Positions 44,379 through 51,756 of a stretch of DNA of 64,000 nt are shown here, in pieces; within the stretch, counting starts at the first letter, position 1; each line of letters opens with the position of its first letter. The stretch spans positions 2,294,001 through 2,358,000 of the forward strand of contig NZ_JQNK01000009.1 of the NCBI RefSeq assembly GCF_000745215.1, written 5' to 3'. The DNA is from Methylosinus sp. PW1. GTDB taxonomy: Bacteria; Pseudomonadota; Alphaproteobacteria; Rhizobiales; Beijerinckiaceae. Position numbers and translations under genes: made by a program. The notes below the pieces were generated by a model that saw only the letters and a list, made by a program, of their open reading frames with translations, was not told the DNA's origin and made no database searches.

Positions 44379-46700
44379 TCAGAATTTGAAGCCGACCTTG
44401 GCGAGCACAGTGCGCGGCGCGCCCGGGTAATAAATGCCGTTGGCCGACGTCTGCTGATAATAGCCGCTGCTGATCTGGCCGATATAGGCGGTGTCGAACA
44501 TGTTCATGCAGGTGATGCTGGCGGTGATCGTTCCCCAGTCGATCTTGTGCTCGTATTTCACGGTGAGATCGAATGTGGAATAGCCGGCGAGCGGCTGGAA
44601 GCCGGATGTGTCGCCGGCGCGCGAGCCGACGATATGCAGGATCGGCGTGATGGTGAATTCCTCGATGCGCAGATCGCCGCCGATCGTCGAGATGAAATAG
44701 GGCACGTCCGGCAATTGCTTGCCCTTCACCCGGGTCGACCAATAATTGACTGCGGAGGCGCCGGGCAGCAGCGGCAGATCTTCGACGAATTCGGCGCGCT
44801 GATAGCCGAGCGAGGCGAAAAGGCCGACGCTTTCGAGCGGCGAATAATGGACGACGGCCTGCGCGCCGTAATTCTGGCTCTCGCCGACATTCGCGCCATA
44901 TTGCGTGCCGATGCCGGGATCGTAAGAGACGAGCTTATTGTGATTGCGGGAATAGTAGACGGTCGGCTCCACATAGCCCGAGCCATAGGCGCCGTCGAAG
45001 GACCAGCGCAGGCCGAGATCGAGCTGCGTCGAGGTCTCCGGCTTCATCGAATGCCAGAACTGATCCGCAGTGATTCCCTTGGCGAGGAAGGTCGCCGAAT
45101 TCTGCTGGAACACTGGCCAGGCGTCATAGCCCGGTCCGCCATAGCCGCCGCCGCCGCTGAATTTCAGCAATAGGTCGTCGGTCAGCCGATAGGTGAGCGC
45201 GCCGAAGGGCAGAAAAGTGCCGACGGTGAAGGGCTTGACGCTGCGATTGGCGATGACGCCGGAGGAGAGCGCCAGCGCCGTGTCATAGGGCACATCGCCT
45301 ATGCCCATCGAATTATAGGCGTCTATTCCCGCCATGCGCTCCCAAACATAGCGCGCGCCGGCTTCCACATGCAGCGGACCGAAGTCGCGGCTCGCGATTC
45401 CATAGGCGGAATCGAACACATGCGGCGCGGTCTGCTTGCCGAGGATCGCCCAGCTCGGATTGATGAGGCCGCCGCCCGCATTGGGGGCGAAGACTTCCCA
45501 GGCCGTCGGCGGTCCGGGGGGATTTTGCACGCCGTGCCAGAAGCCGAGCTTGGCGTCCGTGTCCAGCACGCGCGTCTGCAATTCGCTCACCACGCCCCAC
45601 ATGTCGTGGTCGATGATCCATTTGCGGATGCGGCCATTGGCCTGACCGTCGAGATAATAGCCGTCCTCGCGGAAATAATAGGGCTTGAAGACAAAGCGCG
45701 TCGTCTTGTCGACCTCTATGGCGATATCGCCGAATGCGGTCCAAGAGTCGAAATGCTGGAGATTATAGCCGTAGTAATTGATCTGGCTGGCCGTCGTCGG
45801 GCCTGGATAGGCGGCGAAATCATAGCGGCGGAAGGCGCCGAGATTGCTCGCCTGCTGATAGTTGAGGCCCTGATAGCTGTGCTGGTCGAAGCTGCTCTTG
45901 GCGACGAAGAATTTCGCCTCCAGCCCATCGACGGGCTTGGTGTCTATGCCGACCGCGAAGCCCGATTTCCCCTGTGGGTCCTTGCCGGAGCCGCGCCATT
46001 TGTCGGCGTCGGTGAAGGAGCCGGAGACGAAGACCTTGGTCGTGCCGTTCAAAATCTCGCCCGAGTCGATGCGGGCGAAAGTGCGCAGAAAGGAGAAGGA
46101 GCCGACGCTCTGCGAAATCTCGCCGCCGAATTTCTCCGCCGGCCAGCGCAGGCGGCTGTCGAAATTGCCGCCGGCGGTGAAATAGGAATTCACATCGGAG
46201 GGCATGGGACCCTGCCGCAGCACGATCTTGCTCAGATTCTCATTATCGATGAGCCAGGCGACGCCGGGGCCGGGATTGATGCCGGAGAGCGGCAGCCCTT
46301 CCACCGTGCCGATGCTGTTGCCGTGCTGGCTGACCTCGCCGCGAATGCGAATGCCCTTATTGCCGCCGGGAAGATTGGCGAGGCCGTAAGGATCGATGGC
46401 CGGCGCATCGACGGAGGGCAGCCAGGAGATGCCGCGGATCGGGTTGGAGCCGCCGCCGCCGCTGGCGAGATCGAGCCCGCGCGCATCCGCGGCATAGGCG
46501 GTCGAGCTATCGGAGGCCGAGCCGAGAATAGAGCTCTCGGGCTTTTTCTTCGGCGCGGCGGGCGCCGGGCCGATCGAGATTTCCGGCAGCGGGGTGAAGC
46601 TCTGCGCGCCGGCGCCATGGGCGGCGCCGAGCAGCGCGGCCAAGGACGCGCCGCCGAGAAGAAGGGAGGAGCCGCGTCTCTTGCGCGCGAACATCGTCAT
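44379..46700 (-). CDS. TonB-dependent outer membrane receptor
   Basis: A 773-residue receptor. The signal peptide covers about residues 1-33; a plug domain follows (about 95-215; NKGIRIRGEVSQHGNSIGTVEGLPLSG, quoted in part as GIRIRGEVSQHGNS), then a 22-strand barrel ending ...RTVLAKVGFKF with the C-terminal Phe. A clear TonB box is not visible. No known substrate signature was found; the closest impression is the catecholate or metal-chelate type. It stands 171 bp after the five-gene transporter operon, with its own promoter and the shared operator at 46760-46777, and should pass its ligand to that ABC importer. Tungstate or molybdate chelates are the proposed cargo, from context only. Confidence 0.88.
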   Translation of the reverse strand: MTMFARKRRGSSLLLGGASLAALLGAAHGAGAQSFTPLPEISIGPAPAAPKKKPESSILGSASDSSTAYAADARGLDLASGGGGSNPIRGISWLPSVDAPAIDPYGLANLPGGNKGIRIRGEVSQHGNSIGTVEGLPLSGINPGPGVAWLIDNENLSKIVLRQGPMPSDVNSYFTAGGNFDSRLRWPAEKFGGEISQSVGSFSFLRTFARIDSGEILNGTTKVFVSGSFTDADKWRGSGKDPQGKSGFAVGIDTKPVDGLEAKFFVAKSSFDQHSYQGLNYQQASNLGAFRRYDFAAYPGPTTASQINYYGYNLQHFDSWTAFGDIAIEVDKTTRFVFKPYYFREDGYYLDGQANGRIRKWIIDHDMWGVVSELQTRVLDTDAKLGFWHGVQNPPGPPTAWEVFAPNAGGGLINPSWAILGKQTAPHVFDSAYGIASRDFGPLHVEAGARYVWERMAGIDAYNSMGIGDVPYDTALALSSGVIANRSVKPFTVGTFLPFGALTYRLTDDLLLKFSGGGGYGGPGYDAWPVFQQNSATFLAKGITADQFWHSMKPETSTQLDLGLRWSFDGAYGSGYVEPTVYYSRNHNKLVSYDPGIGTQYGANVGESQNYGAQAVVHYSPLESVGLFASLGYQRAEFVEDLPLLPGASAVNYWSTRVKGKQLPDVPYFISTIGGDLRIEEFTITPILHIVGSRAGDTSGFQPLAGYSTFDLTVKYEHKIDWGTITASITCMNMFDTAYIGQISSGYYQQTSANGIYYPGAPRTVLAKVGFKF

Positions 46701-46759
46701 TGCTGTCAGCCTTTTGCCGCCCCCGGCCGACGCGCCGCTCGCCCGCCGCTCGATTCGTA

Positions 46760-46777
46760 ATGTAACGCAATTACGTA
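46760..46777 (-). promoter_or_regulatory. candidate operator of the TonB receptor gene (shared motif, site 1)
   Basis: On the minus strand the site reads TACGTAATTGCGTTACAT, fitting TAYRTAA-N6-TACAT. It starts at the likely -10 box (TACGTA, 46772-46777), 17 bp after a -35 TTGCTG (46795-46800), and lies 60 bp before the ATG. Also inside it is a palindrome CGTAAT-N8-ATTACG (46756-46775). Confidence 0.55.
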
Positions 46778-46871
46778 AATAGGCGTAGGTGTGACAGCAA
46801 GTCTATTATGACGGCAAAACGGCGCAAATTCCGTCATCATCCGCGATATAGAAGGCGTGTAGTTTCGCTCG

Positions 46872-47579
46872 CTATCGAGATTTCTTCATTGGCTCGGCGC
46901 CGGCCGCCTCCCACATTCCTTCGCCGATACGGCGCAAGGGCAGGACGGCGCGGCCGGCGGCGAGCTGCGGCCGCAGCCGGTCATGTGTGTCGATCCAATC
47001 ATCGGGCGCGGGGGCCTCTGCGTCCGTTTCCAGCGAGACGAGGAAAATGCCGAGCGCTCTCAGCTCGCGCGCCTGCACGGCGCGGCCGAGCCGGCGCAGC
47101 CCGCCGAATTCGAGCCAGCGGCCGGACCATCCGCGCGCCGTCAGCCCCACCGCCGCCGCCGCGCCGATGAGGCCGCGCCCCCCGCGCAGGCCGGCGATGC
47201 GCAGCCCTCCGAGCAAAGGCGCGAGCTCCTCCGCGCTCATCTCGCGCCGGCTGGCGGCGCGGCCGAAGTCGATGAGAGCTTCCGCCTCGGCGCCGGCCAC
47301 GATAATTCCCGGCGCGCTGGAGGGCGCCGCATTGGCTTCTACATAGGCGGCGGCCTGGGCGAGCAGAAAATCCGCGGCGTCGGCGCGCGCGCTCTCGACG
47401 ACGAGGCAGGAGGCCTTGTTGCTGGTCGTCGCCGGAACACCGGAACAGAGAATATGGCCGACCGAGCCGATGAAGCGCGTTTCACCCGCGAGCGTGTCGC
47501 CGAATTCGCGTGCCAGCCGCGCCGTGCTGGCCGCCCAGCCGGCGCCGTCCGTGTCGTCGATGCCGATGAGGAGGCGCAT
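46872..47579 (-). CDS. TiaS-like IDDTD protein, second of a tandem pair
   Basis: A 235-residue protein that opens MRLLIGIDDTDGAG and later has GGRGLIGAAAAVGL and a nearby RWLEFGGLRRL. These segments correspond, from memory, to the catalytic TCKD-type kinase part of TiaS, the archaeal enzyme that puts agmatine on a tRNA-Ile cytidine: IDDTD at the start, Asn-rich loop (SGVPATTSNKASCLVV) and GxIGALAAxG. The zinc ribbon and OB-fold tRNA-binding domains of TiaS are absent, so tRNA is an unlikely target. It overlaps its sister gene (ATGA at 47577-47580 region). I propose an ATP-dependent step on a small molecule, for example a metal chelate, but this is not shown. Confidence 0.6.
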   Translation of the reverse strand: MRLLIGIDDTDGAGWAASTARLAREFGDTLAGETRFIGSVGHILCSGVPATTSNKASCLVVESARADAADFLLAQAAAYVEANAAPSSAPGIIVAGAEAEALIDFGRAASRREMSAEELAPLLGGLRIAGLRGGRGLIGAAAAVGLTARGWSGRWLEFGGLRRLGRAVQARELRALGIFLVSLETDAEAPAPDDWIDTHDRLRPQLAAGRAVLPLRRIGEGMWEAAGAEPMKKSR

Positions 47580-48310
47580 CAGTCGGCGACCTCGGCGTCA
47601 CGCGGGCGCTTGCCAATGGCGATGAGGCGGCCGTCCTTCTCCTCCGCCGGCGCGACGGCGCGTCCGCCCCAGAGCCGCGGCGACAGCCAGCCGCCGGTAT
47701 GAATCATCGCCTCTGGATCGAGCGCGCGCGCATATTTGTCGATCGCCGTCGCTTCAATGCCGGCCTCGGCCAGCGCCGCGACGGAGATGGGATCGGGCAG
47801 GCGGCGCAGCCGTCCATATTCCAGAAAGCGGCCGCACCAGCCATAGGCGGAGAGGCCGACGGCGGCCAGCGCGCCGATGATTCCGTCATTGGTTCCCCCG
47901 AGGCCGAGCAGCTCGACGCCAGCGCGGGCGGCTGCTTCTCGCGCATGATCCTGCGTCTCGATCTCATGCGTGCAGGAGAGGCCGAATTCGATGATCTCGG
48001 AAAGATCGTCGGTCTCTCGCGCGATGCAGAGGCCAGGGTCGGAGCCGTCGCTGGCGAACTCGGCGATATGGGCGACGGCGCGGGCGGTGAGGGAAGGGAT
48101 CAGCGCCTCGTCCTCTACCTCCACAATGGCGCAGGCCGGGCTGTTGTGCGAGGTGAAGGGAATGCGCGGATCGATGAGCAATTGATGGCGCAGCGCGCCC
48201 CAGAGCCGCGCGCCTTCGGGAAGCTTGCGCTCGAACATGCGCACCAGCCGGCCGGTGCCGATCTTCGCTCCGGCGACGTCGGTGTCGTCGAAGCCCATAT
48301 AGAGCTTCAT
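47579..48310 (-). CDS. TiaS-like IDDTD protein, first of a tandem pair
   Basis: A 243-residue protein, a paralogue of the next gene. The N-terminus is MKLYMGFDDTDVAGAKIGTGRLVR, the middle has the Asn loop in PRIPFTSHNSPACAIVEV, and GGTNDGIIGALAAVGLSAYG matches the second conserved region of TiaS-type ATP-using domains (each quoted in part). GWCGRFLEYGRLRRLP is shared with its partner. It has no RNA-binding domain and no signal peptide, so it works in the cytoplasm. Both ends overlap neighbours by ATGA (with the ATPase gene at 48307-48310 and with its sister at 47579), which fixes it firmly inside the transporter operon. Function unknown. Confidence 0.6.
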   Translation of the reverse strand: MKLYMGFDDTDVAGAKIGTGRLVRMFERKLPEGARLWGALRHQLLIDPRIPFTSHNSPACAIVEVEDEALIPSLTARAVAHIAEFASDGSDPGLCIARETDDLSEIIEFGLSCTHEIETQDHAREAAARAGVELLGLGGTNDGIIGALAAVGLSAYGWCGRFLEYGRLRRLPDPISVAALAEAGIEATAIDKYARALDPEAMIHTGGWLSPRLWGGRAVAPAEEKDGRLIAIGKRPRDAEVAD

Positions 48311-49119
48311 CCTTCGGCCCTTCCATTGCGCCGGGCGACGGGCGCGAGCCGCCGCGCGCCGAAAGGATCGTCGAACACCGCCACCTCGACTCCATAGAGG
48401 CGCGAGATGCGCTCCGCCGTCACCACCGCCTGCGGCGCGCCATCGGCCTCTATGCGGCCCTCGTTCAATATAGCGATGCGCGTCGCCAGCTGCATCGCAT
48501 GTTCGGGATGATGGGTGCTGACCAGCACGCCATGGCCGTCGGCGGCAAGATCGGACAAATGCCGCATCAGCCGCAGCTGATAGCCATAGTCGAGCCCTGT
48601 CGCCGGCTCGTCCATCACCAAAAGGCGCGCGCCTTGCGCCAGCGCCCGGGCGATGAGCGTGAGCTGCCGTTCGCCGCCGGAAATCTCCGTATAGGGCCGG
48701 TCGATCAGCCGCTCCATGCCGAGCCGGGCGATGACGCTCTCGACGATCTCGCGATCCTCGGCGCGGGGGGCGCGCAAAAGCCCGGTCTCCGGCAGGCGGC
48801 CGAGCGTGACCACCTCGCGCACCGTATAGGGAAAAGGCGTGACATGGCCTTGCGGCACATAGGCGACGCGCTTGGCGATCTCGCGTCGCGACAGCGAGGC
48901 GAGCGACGCGCCGTCGAGCCGCACCTCGCCGCTCTGCGCCGTCAGAAAGCCGAGCAGCAGGCGGAACAATGTGCTCTTGCCGACGCCATTGGCGCCCAGC
49001 AGGGCGACGATCTCCCCGGTTCCGAAGCCGAGCGTCGCGCCGCTGAGCACGCTGCGCTTGCCGCGCGAAAAATGCAGATCGACGCCTTGCAGCTGCGCGG
49101 TCGCGCGGGGCTCTCTCAC
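48307..49119 (-). CDS. FecE/BtuD-type ABC transporter ATP-binding protein
   Basis: A 270-residue ATPase with Walker A GANGVGKST (about residue 40), Q loop AYVPQGH, signature SGGERQL and Walker B LLVMDEPATGLD, followed by the H-loop His in VLVSTHHPEH. It belongs to the iron-siderophore/cobalamin/molybdate family that pairs with FecCD permeases. The C-terminus holds a 30-residue Arg-rich tail. It lies 136 bp after the permease gene, with a REP-like repeat in that gap (49138-49250), and overlaps the TiaS-like gene by ATGA. Confidence 0.95.
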   Translation of the reverse strand: MREPRATAQLQGVDLHFSRGKRSVLSGATLGFGTGEIVALLGANGVGKSTLFRLLLGFLTAQSGEVRLDGASLASLSRREIAKRVAYVPQGHVTPFPYTVREVVTLGRLPETGLLRAPRAEDREIVESVIARLGMERLIDRPYTEISGGERQLTLIARALAQGARLLVMDEPATGLDYGYQLRLMRHLSDLAADGHGVLVSTHHPEHAMQLATRIAILNEGRIEADGAPQAVVTAERISRLYGVEVAVFDDPFGARRLAPVARRNGRAEG

Positions 49120-49137
49120 GACTGGGCCTCGCGGCGA

Positions 49138-49250
49138 TGCGGGAGAGGGGGCAGGCGTCGCGCCGCGCCGAGACGGCGCGCGCGCCTATCGCTGGCGCCC
49201 CCTCTCCCGCGCTGCGGGCGAGCGTCGAGGAGGGGGCGCTCCACTGCCCC
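49138..49250. repeat. REP-like hairpin segment between permease and ATPase genes
   Basis: It holds gcgggagaggggg and the near-inverted cccctctcccgc, then a second weaker pair to gaggagggggcgctcc. The layout matches the hairpins at 7645-7763 and 11299-11416. Transcripts of the operon must pass through it. Confidence 0.5.
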
Positions 49251-49255
49251 CCGCC

Positions 49256-50254
49256 TCACGCCCACGCCCTCCGCCCCCGGCCGAGCACGAGGATGAAGGC
49301 CGGAATGCCGAGCAATTCGGTGACGACGCCGATCGGGATTTCGGCGCGGGTGATGTTGCGGGCCACGCAATCGGCGGCGATGAGAAAAATCGCGCCGAGC
49401 AGCGCGCTCGCCGGCAGCAGCCGGCTGTTGGTCGGCCCTATGGCGAGCCGCGCCACATGCGGCACGACCAGCCCCACCCAGCCGATCATGCCGGCGAGCG
49501 AGACGGAGAGCGAGGAGACCAGCGTCGCTGCGGCGATGACGCCATAGCGCGTCAGATGCACCGGCACGCCGAGCGAGCGCGCCTCGTCGTCGCCCATGGA
49601 GAGCGCGTCCAGCGCGCGGCCGGCCAGCGCCAGAGCGCCGACCCCGGCGAGAATCGGCAGAGCGGCGCCGCGCAATTGCTTCAGATCGACGGCGCCGAGG
49701 CTGCCCATCATCCAATAGACGATCGCGGGCAGCTGATCGTAAGGATCGGCGGCATATTTGACGAGCGACAGCGCCGAGGTGAACAAAGCGCCGGAAATCA
49801 TGCCGCCGAGCACCAGAGTCACCATGGAGGCGGCGCCGAAGAGATTGGCGACGATGACGCCGACGCCGACCGCGACCAGCCCCATGGCGAAAGCGGAGAG
49901 CTGAATGGTGAGAAAATCGCCGGAGAGCAGAATGCCGAGCGCCGCGCCGAAGCCGGCGCCGCCCAGCACGCCGAGAATGCCCGGCGACACCAGCGGATTG
50001 CGGAACACCGCCTGGAAGGACGCGCCCGAGGCCGAGAGCGCCGCGCCGATGAGTCCCGCCGCCAGCACGCGCGGCAGGCGAATCTCGACGATGAGATTAT
50101 GCAGGAGATCGAAGCGCTCCGGGGGAAGCGCGACGAGCCCCAGAGCGGCGCCGAGATAGGCGAAAATATCCGCGGGCGCGAGCGGATAGCGTCCGACCGA
50201 GAGCGCCAGAACGACGACCGCCAGCAGGAGGAAGGGCAGAAGGGCGAGGCGCAT
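49256..50254 (-). CDS. FecCD-type ABC transporter permease
   Basis: A 332-residue permease with about ten helices. Family marks are LPRVLAAGLIGAALSASGASFQ (in part PRVLAAGLIGAALS), RNPLVSPGILGVLGGAGFGAALG and GLVVPHVARLAIGP near the C-terminus, the EAA-like loop. It forms the membrane channel for a metal chelate or vitamin B12-type ligand. It starts 12 bp after the binding-protein stop. In this family the ligand ranges from ferric siderophores to cobalamin, molybdate and tungstate, so the choice rests on context. Confidence 0.95.
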   Translation of the reverse strand: MRLALLPFLLLAVVVLALSVGRYPLAPADIFAYLGAALGLVALPPERFDLLHNLIVEIRLPRVLAAGLIGAALSASGASFQAVFRNPLVSPGILGVLGGAGFGAALGILLSGDFLTIQLSAFAMGLVAVGVGVIVANLFGAASMVTLVLGGMISGALFTSALSLVKYAADPYDQLPAIVYWMMGSLGAVDLKQLRGAALPILAGVGALALAGRALDALSMGDDEARSLGVPVHLTRYGVIAAATLVSSLSVSLAGMIGWVGLVVPHVARLAIGPTNSRLLPASALLGAIFLIAADCVARNITRAEIPIGVVTELLGIPAFILVLGRGRRAWA

Positions 50255-50266
50255 CGGAACCTTCGC

Positions 50267-51313
50267 TCATTCCATTATGCGGGTGAAATCGGCGTCGGAA
50301 ATATCGACGCCGAGAAAGAGCCGGTAGAATTTCTTCGTCTCCGCCTTCACATCGAGCGGAAAGCGCGACGGATAGAAGAGATTGGCCAGCCATTGGATTC
50401 CGAGCGCGCGCATATAGCTCGGCGGACGATCGAGCCAGTTGAAGGGCGCGTGCGGGACAGTCACGATGCGGCCGCTCTTGACGGCCTCCACATTGCGCCA
50501 CAGCGCGCTGCTCTTGGCGAGGGCGGGGAAGCTCTTGTCCTGCGTCAATATCAGCGACGGCTTCTGCGCGACGATCTGCTCGACGCTGATCTTGTCCATG
50601 CCGACATGCGAGCTCTGCTCGCAATGATAGATATTGTCGCCCGCCGCTATGACGATCGGCTCCGTATGGAAGCTCTTGTCGCAATCGGTCGCGAGACCGT
50701 CGGCGGATTCGGCGTAATAGACGCGCAGCCGCTCGGCCGGCGGAATATCGGCGGTCGCCTCGCGCACGCGGGCCAGCGCGTCGCGAATATAGGCCGACAT
50801 TTCGGCGGCCTTGCTCTCGCGTCCGACGACTTGTCCGAGAAAGGCGAAAGCGTCGGCATAATCGTCCAGCGTGTCGAGCTTCAAAAAGATCACCGGAACG
50901 CCGATCTTGGCGAAGCTCTCCACTACTTTCGCCTTCTCCTGGTAGAAGCCGAGCCAGGCGATGATGAGATCGGGCCGCATCGCCGCGATCTCCTCGAGAT
51001 TGAGCTGCCGGCCCATGCCGGCGTTGCTGCCGAGCACGGGCAGATCGAGCGCCTCCTTGCGATAGAGGGATTTCTCGTCGCCGCGCATCGGCACATTGAT
51101 GCCGATCAGCCGCTCCGGCGCTATGGCGTAGAGCGTCACCGCCACCGGCGGCGCCGCGCCGAAAATGCGCTTGGGATCGGCCGGTATCGCGACCTTGCGG
51201 CCGGCCATGTCCGTGACCTCGCGCGTTTGCGCATGCGCCGGGGCGCAGGCGAACAGCGCCAGCAGGGCGCAGAGCAGCAGGCGGACGGGCGCGAGGCCGG
51301 ATGTCGATGGCAT
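50267..51313 (-). CDS. periplasmic substrate-binding protein of the metal-chelate ABC importer
   Basis: A 348-residue protein of the helical-backbone (TroA/BtuF-like) class. The start at 51313 (MPSTSGLAPVRLLLCALLALFACAPAHA) gives a clean signal peptide, so longer upstream frames are rejected. The mature part starts REVTDMAGRKVAIPADPKRIF, typical of FecB/MolA proteins, and near the C-terminus has HAPFNWLDRPPSYMRALG, a segment I associate with the MolA-type group of these binding proteins. Two Cys (ATDCDKSF and HCEQ) may form a disulfide or bind the ligand. It is the first gene of the operon and has its own promoter with a shared operator (51362-51379). Confidence 0.9.
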   Translation of the reverse strand: MPSTSGLAPVRLLLCALLALFACAPAHAQTREVTDMAGRKVAIPADPKRIFGAAPPVAVTLYAIAPERLIGINVPMRGDEKSLYRKEALDLPVLGSNAGMGRQLNLEEIAAMRPDLIIAWLGFYQEKAKVVESFAKIGVPVIFLKLDTLDDYADAFAFLGQVVGRESKAAEMSAYIRDALARVREATADIPPAERLRVYYAESADGLATDCDKSFHTEPIVIAAGDNIYHCEQSSHVGMDKISVEQIVAQKPSLILTQDKSFPALAKSSALWRNVEAVKSGRIVTVPHAPFNWLDRPPSYMRALGIQWLANLFYPSRFPLDVKAETKKFYRLFLGVDISDADFTRIME

Positions 51314-51361
51314 GGGACGAGGCCTTTCGACCTTCGGCGGTGGCGGGAGGGCGCATCCGAT

Positions 51362-51379
51362 ATGTATGCGTCTTATATA
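51362..51379 (-). promoter_or_regulatory. candidate operator of the ABC-importer operon (shared motif, site 2)
   Basis: On the minus strand it reads TATATAAGACGCATACAT, fitting TAYRTAA-N6-TACAT, 49 bp before the start of the binding-protein gene. The first half can serve as the -10 box (ATATAA), with a weak TTCGGT 17 bp upstream. The surrounding sequence, cgatatatatataag, is strikingly AT-rich for this genome. Confidence 0.5.
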
Positions 51380-51485
51380 TATATCGACCATAGAGACCGA
51401 AGGCTGCGCCGCGCAAGGCCAAATTCTAGCCTCGGCTGTCCTTTTCGAGGCGGTGGCCTGCTGTTCCGCCAATCGCCGGAAAAGA

Positions 51486-51543
51486 GCGAGCCTGAAGGCT
51501 CGCGGTCCTGGGCCGGGATTGGACCGCGAGCCTTCAGGCTCGC
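51486..51543. repeat. compound palindromic element, copy 1 (family C)
   Basis: Two 23-bp arms (51486-51508 and 51521-51543) are perfect inverted repeats round a 12-bp loop. Each arm also contains its own palindrome, gcgagcc-tgaa-ggctcgc, so a cross-shaped fold is possible. A second copy with identical arms and the same loop length lies at 63270-63327. It sits between the divergent transporter and formate dehydrogenase genes (gap 51314-51756). Confidence 0.8.
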
Positions 51544-51681
51544 ATCGAGCGCCCTGGGACATTGTCTTTCGTGTCGATATATTCGGCGCATATGTTTCTG
51601 AACAGCTGCGGCCAGTCCCGCGTATCGGCAGCGCACTGACGAATTTATAGGCTCCGCCTATCGAGCGACGATTCGCAGATA

Positions 51682-51725
51682 TTGACAAAAACCTCTCTCT
51701 CGATCGTTATGTAATTATACTACAT
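51682..51725 (+). promoter_or_regulatory. formate dehydrogenase promoter and candidate operator (shared motif, site 3)
   Basis: A perfect TTGACA -35 (51682-51687) is followed after 17 bp by CGTTAT (51705-51710) as a possible -10. The operator TATGTAATTATACTACAT (51708-51725) overlaps that -10 and fits TAYRTAA-N6-TACAT. Flanking tcg and cga extend the symmetry. It lies 32-49 bp before the ATG. Mo-responsive ModE sites have a related TATAT-N7-TAYAT layout, but the spacing here is one base longer. Confidence 0.6.
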
Positions 51726-51756
51726 CGAATCTTTCCGGCCCGCGGGGACCAGAATC

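Noticed and set aside
46701..46871. Cobalamin riboswitch upstream of the TonB receptor gene
   Set aside because: No B12-box-like sequence or long leader was found in either strand of this 171-bp gap, so a vitamin B12 role for the transporter is not supported.
51486..51543. Intrinsic terminator for a gene near 51.5 kb
   Set aside because: The stem is long and the arms are self-complementary, but there is no T run and the same element occurs inside another operon at 63.3 kb, so it is a repeat rather than a terminator.
48872..51601. 909-residue open frame antisense to the ABC importer genes
   Set aside because: A shadow of the ATPase, permease and binding-protein genes; rich in Arg, Glu, Gln and His as expected for antisense of alphaproteobacterial codons.
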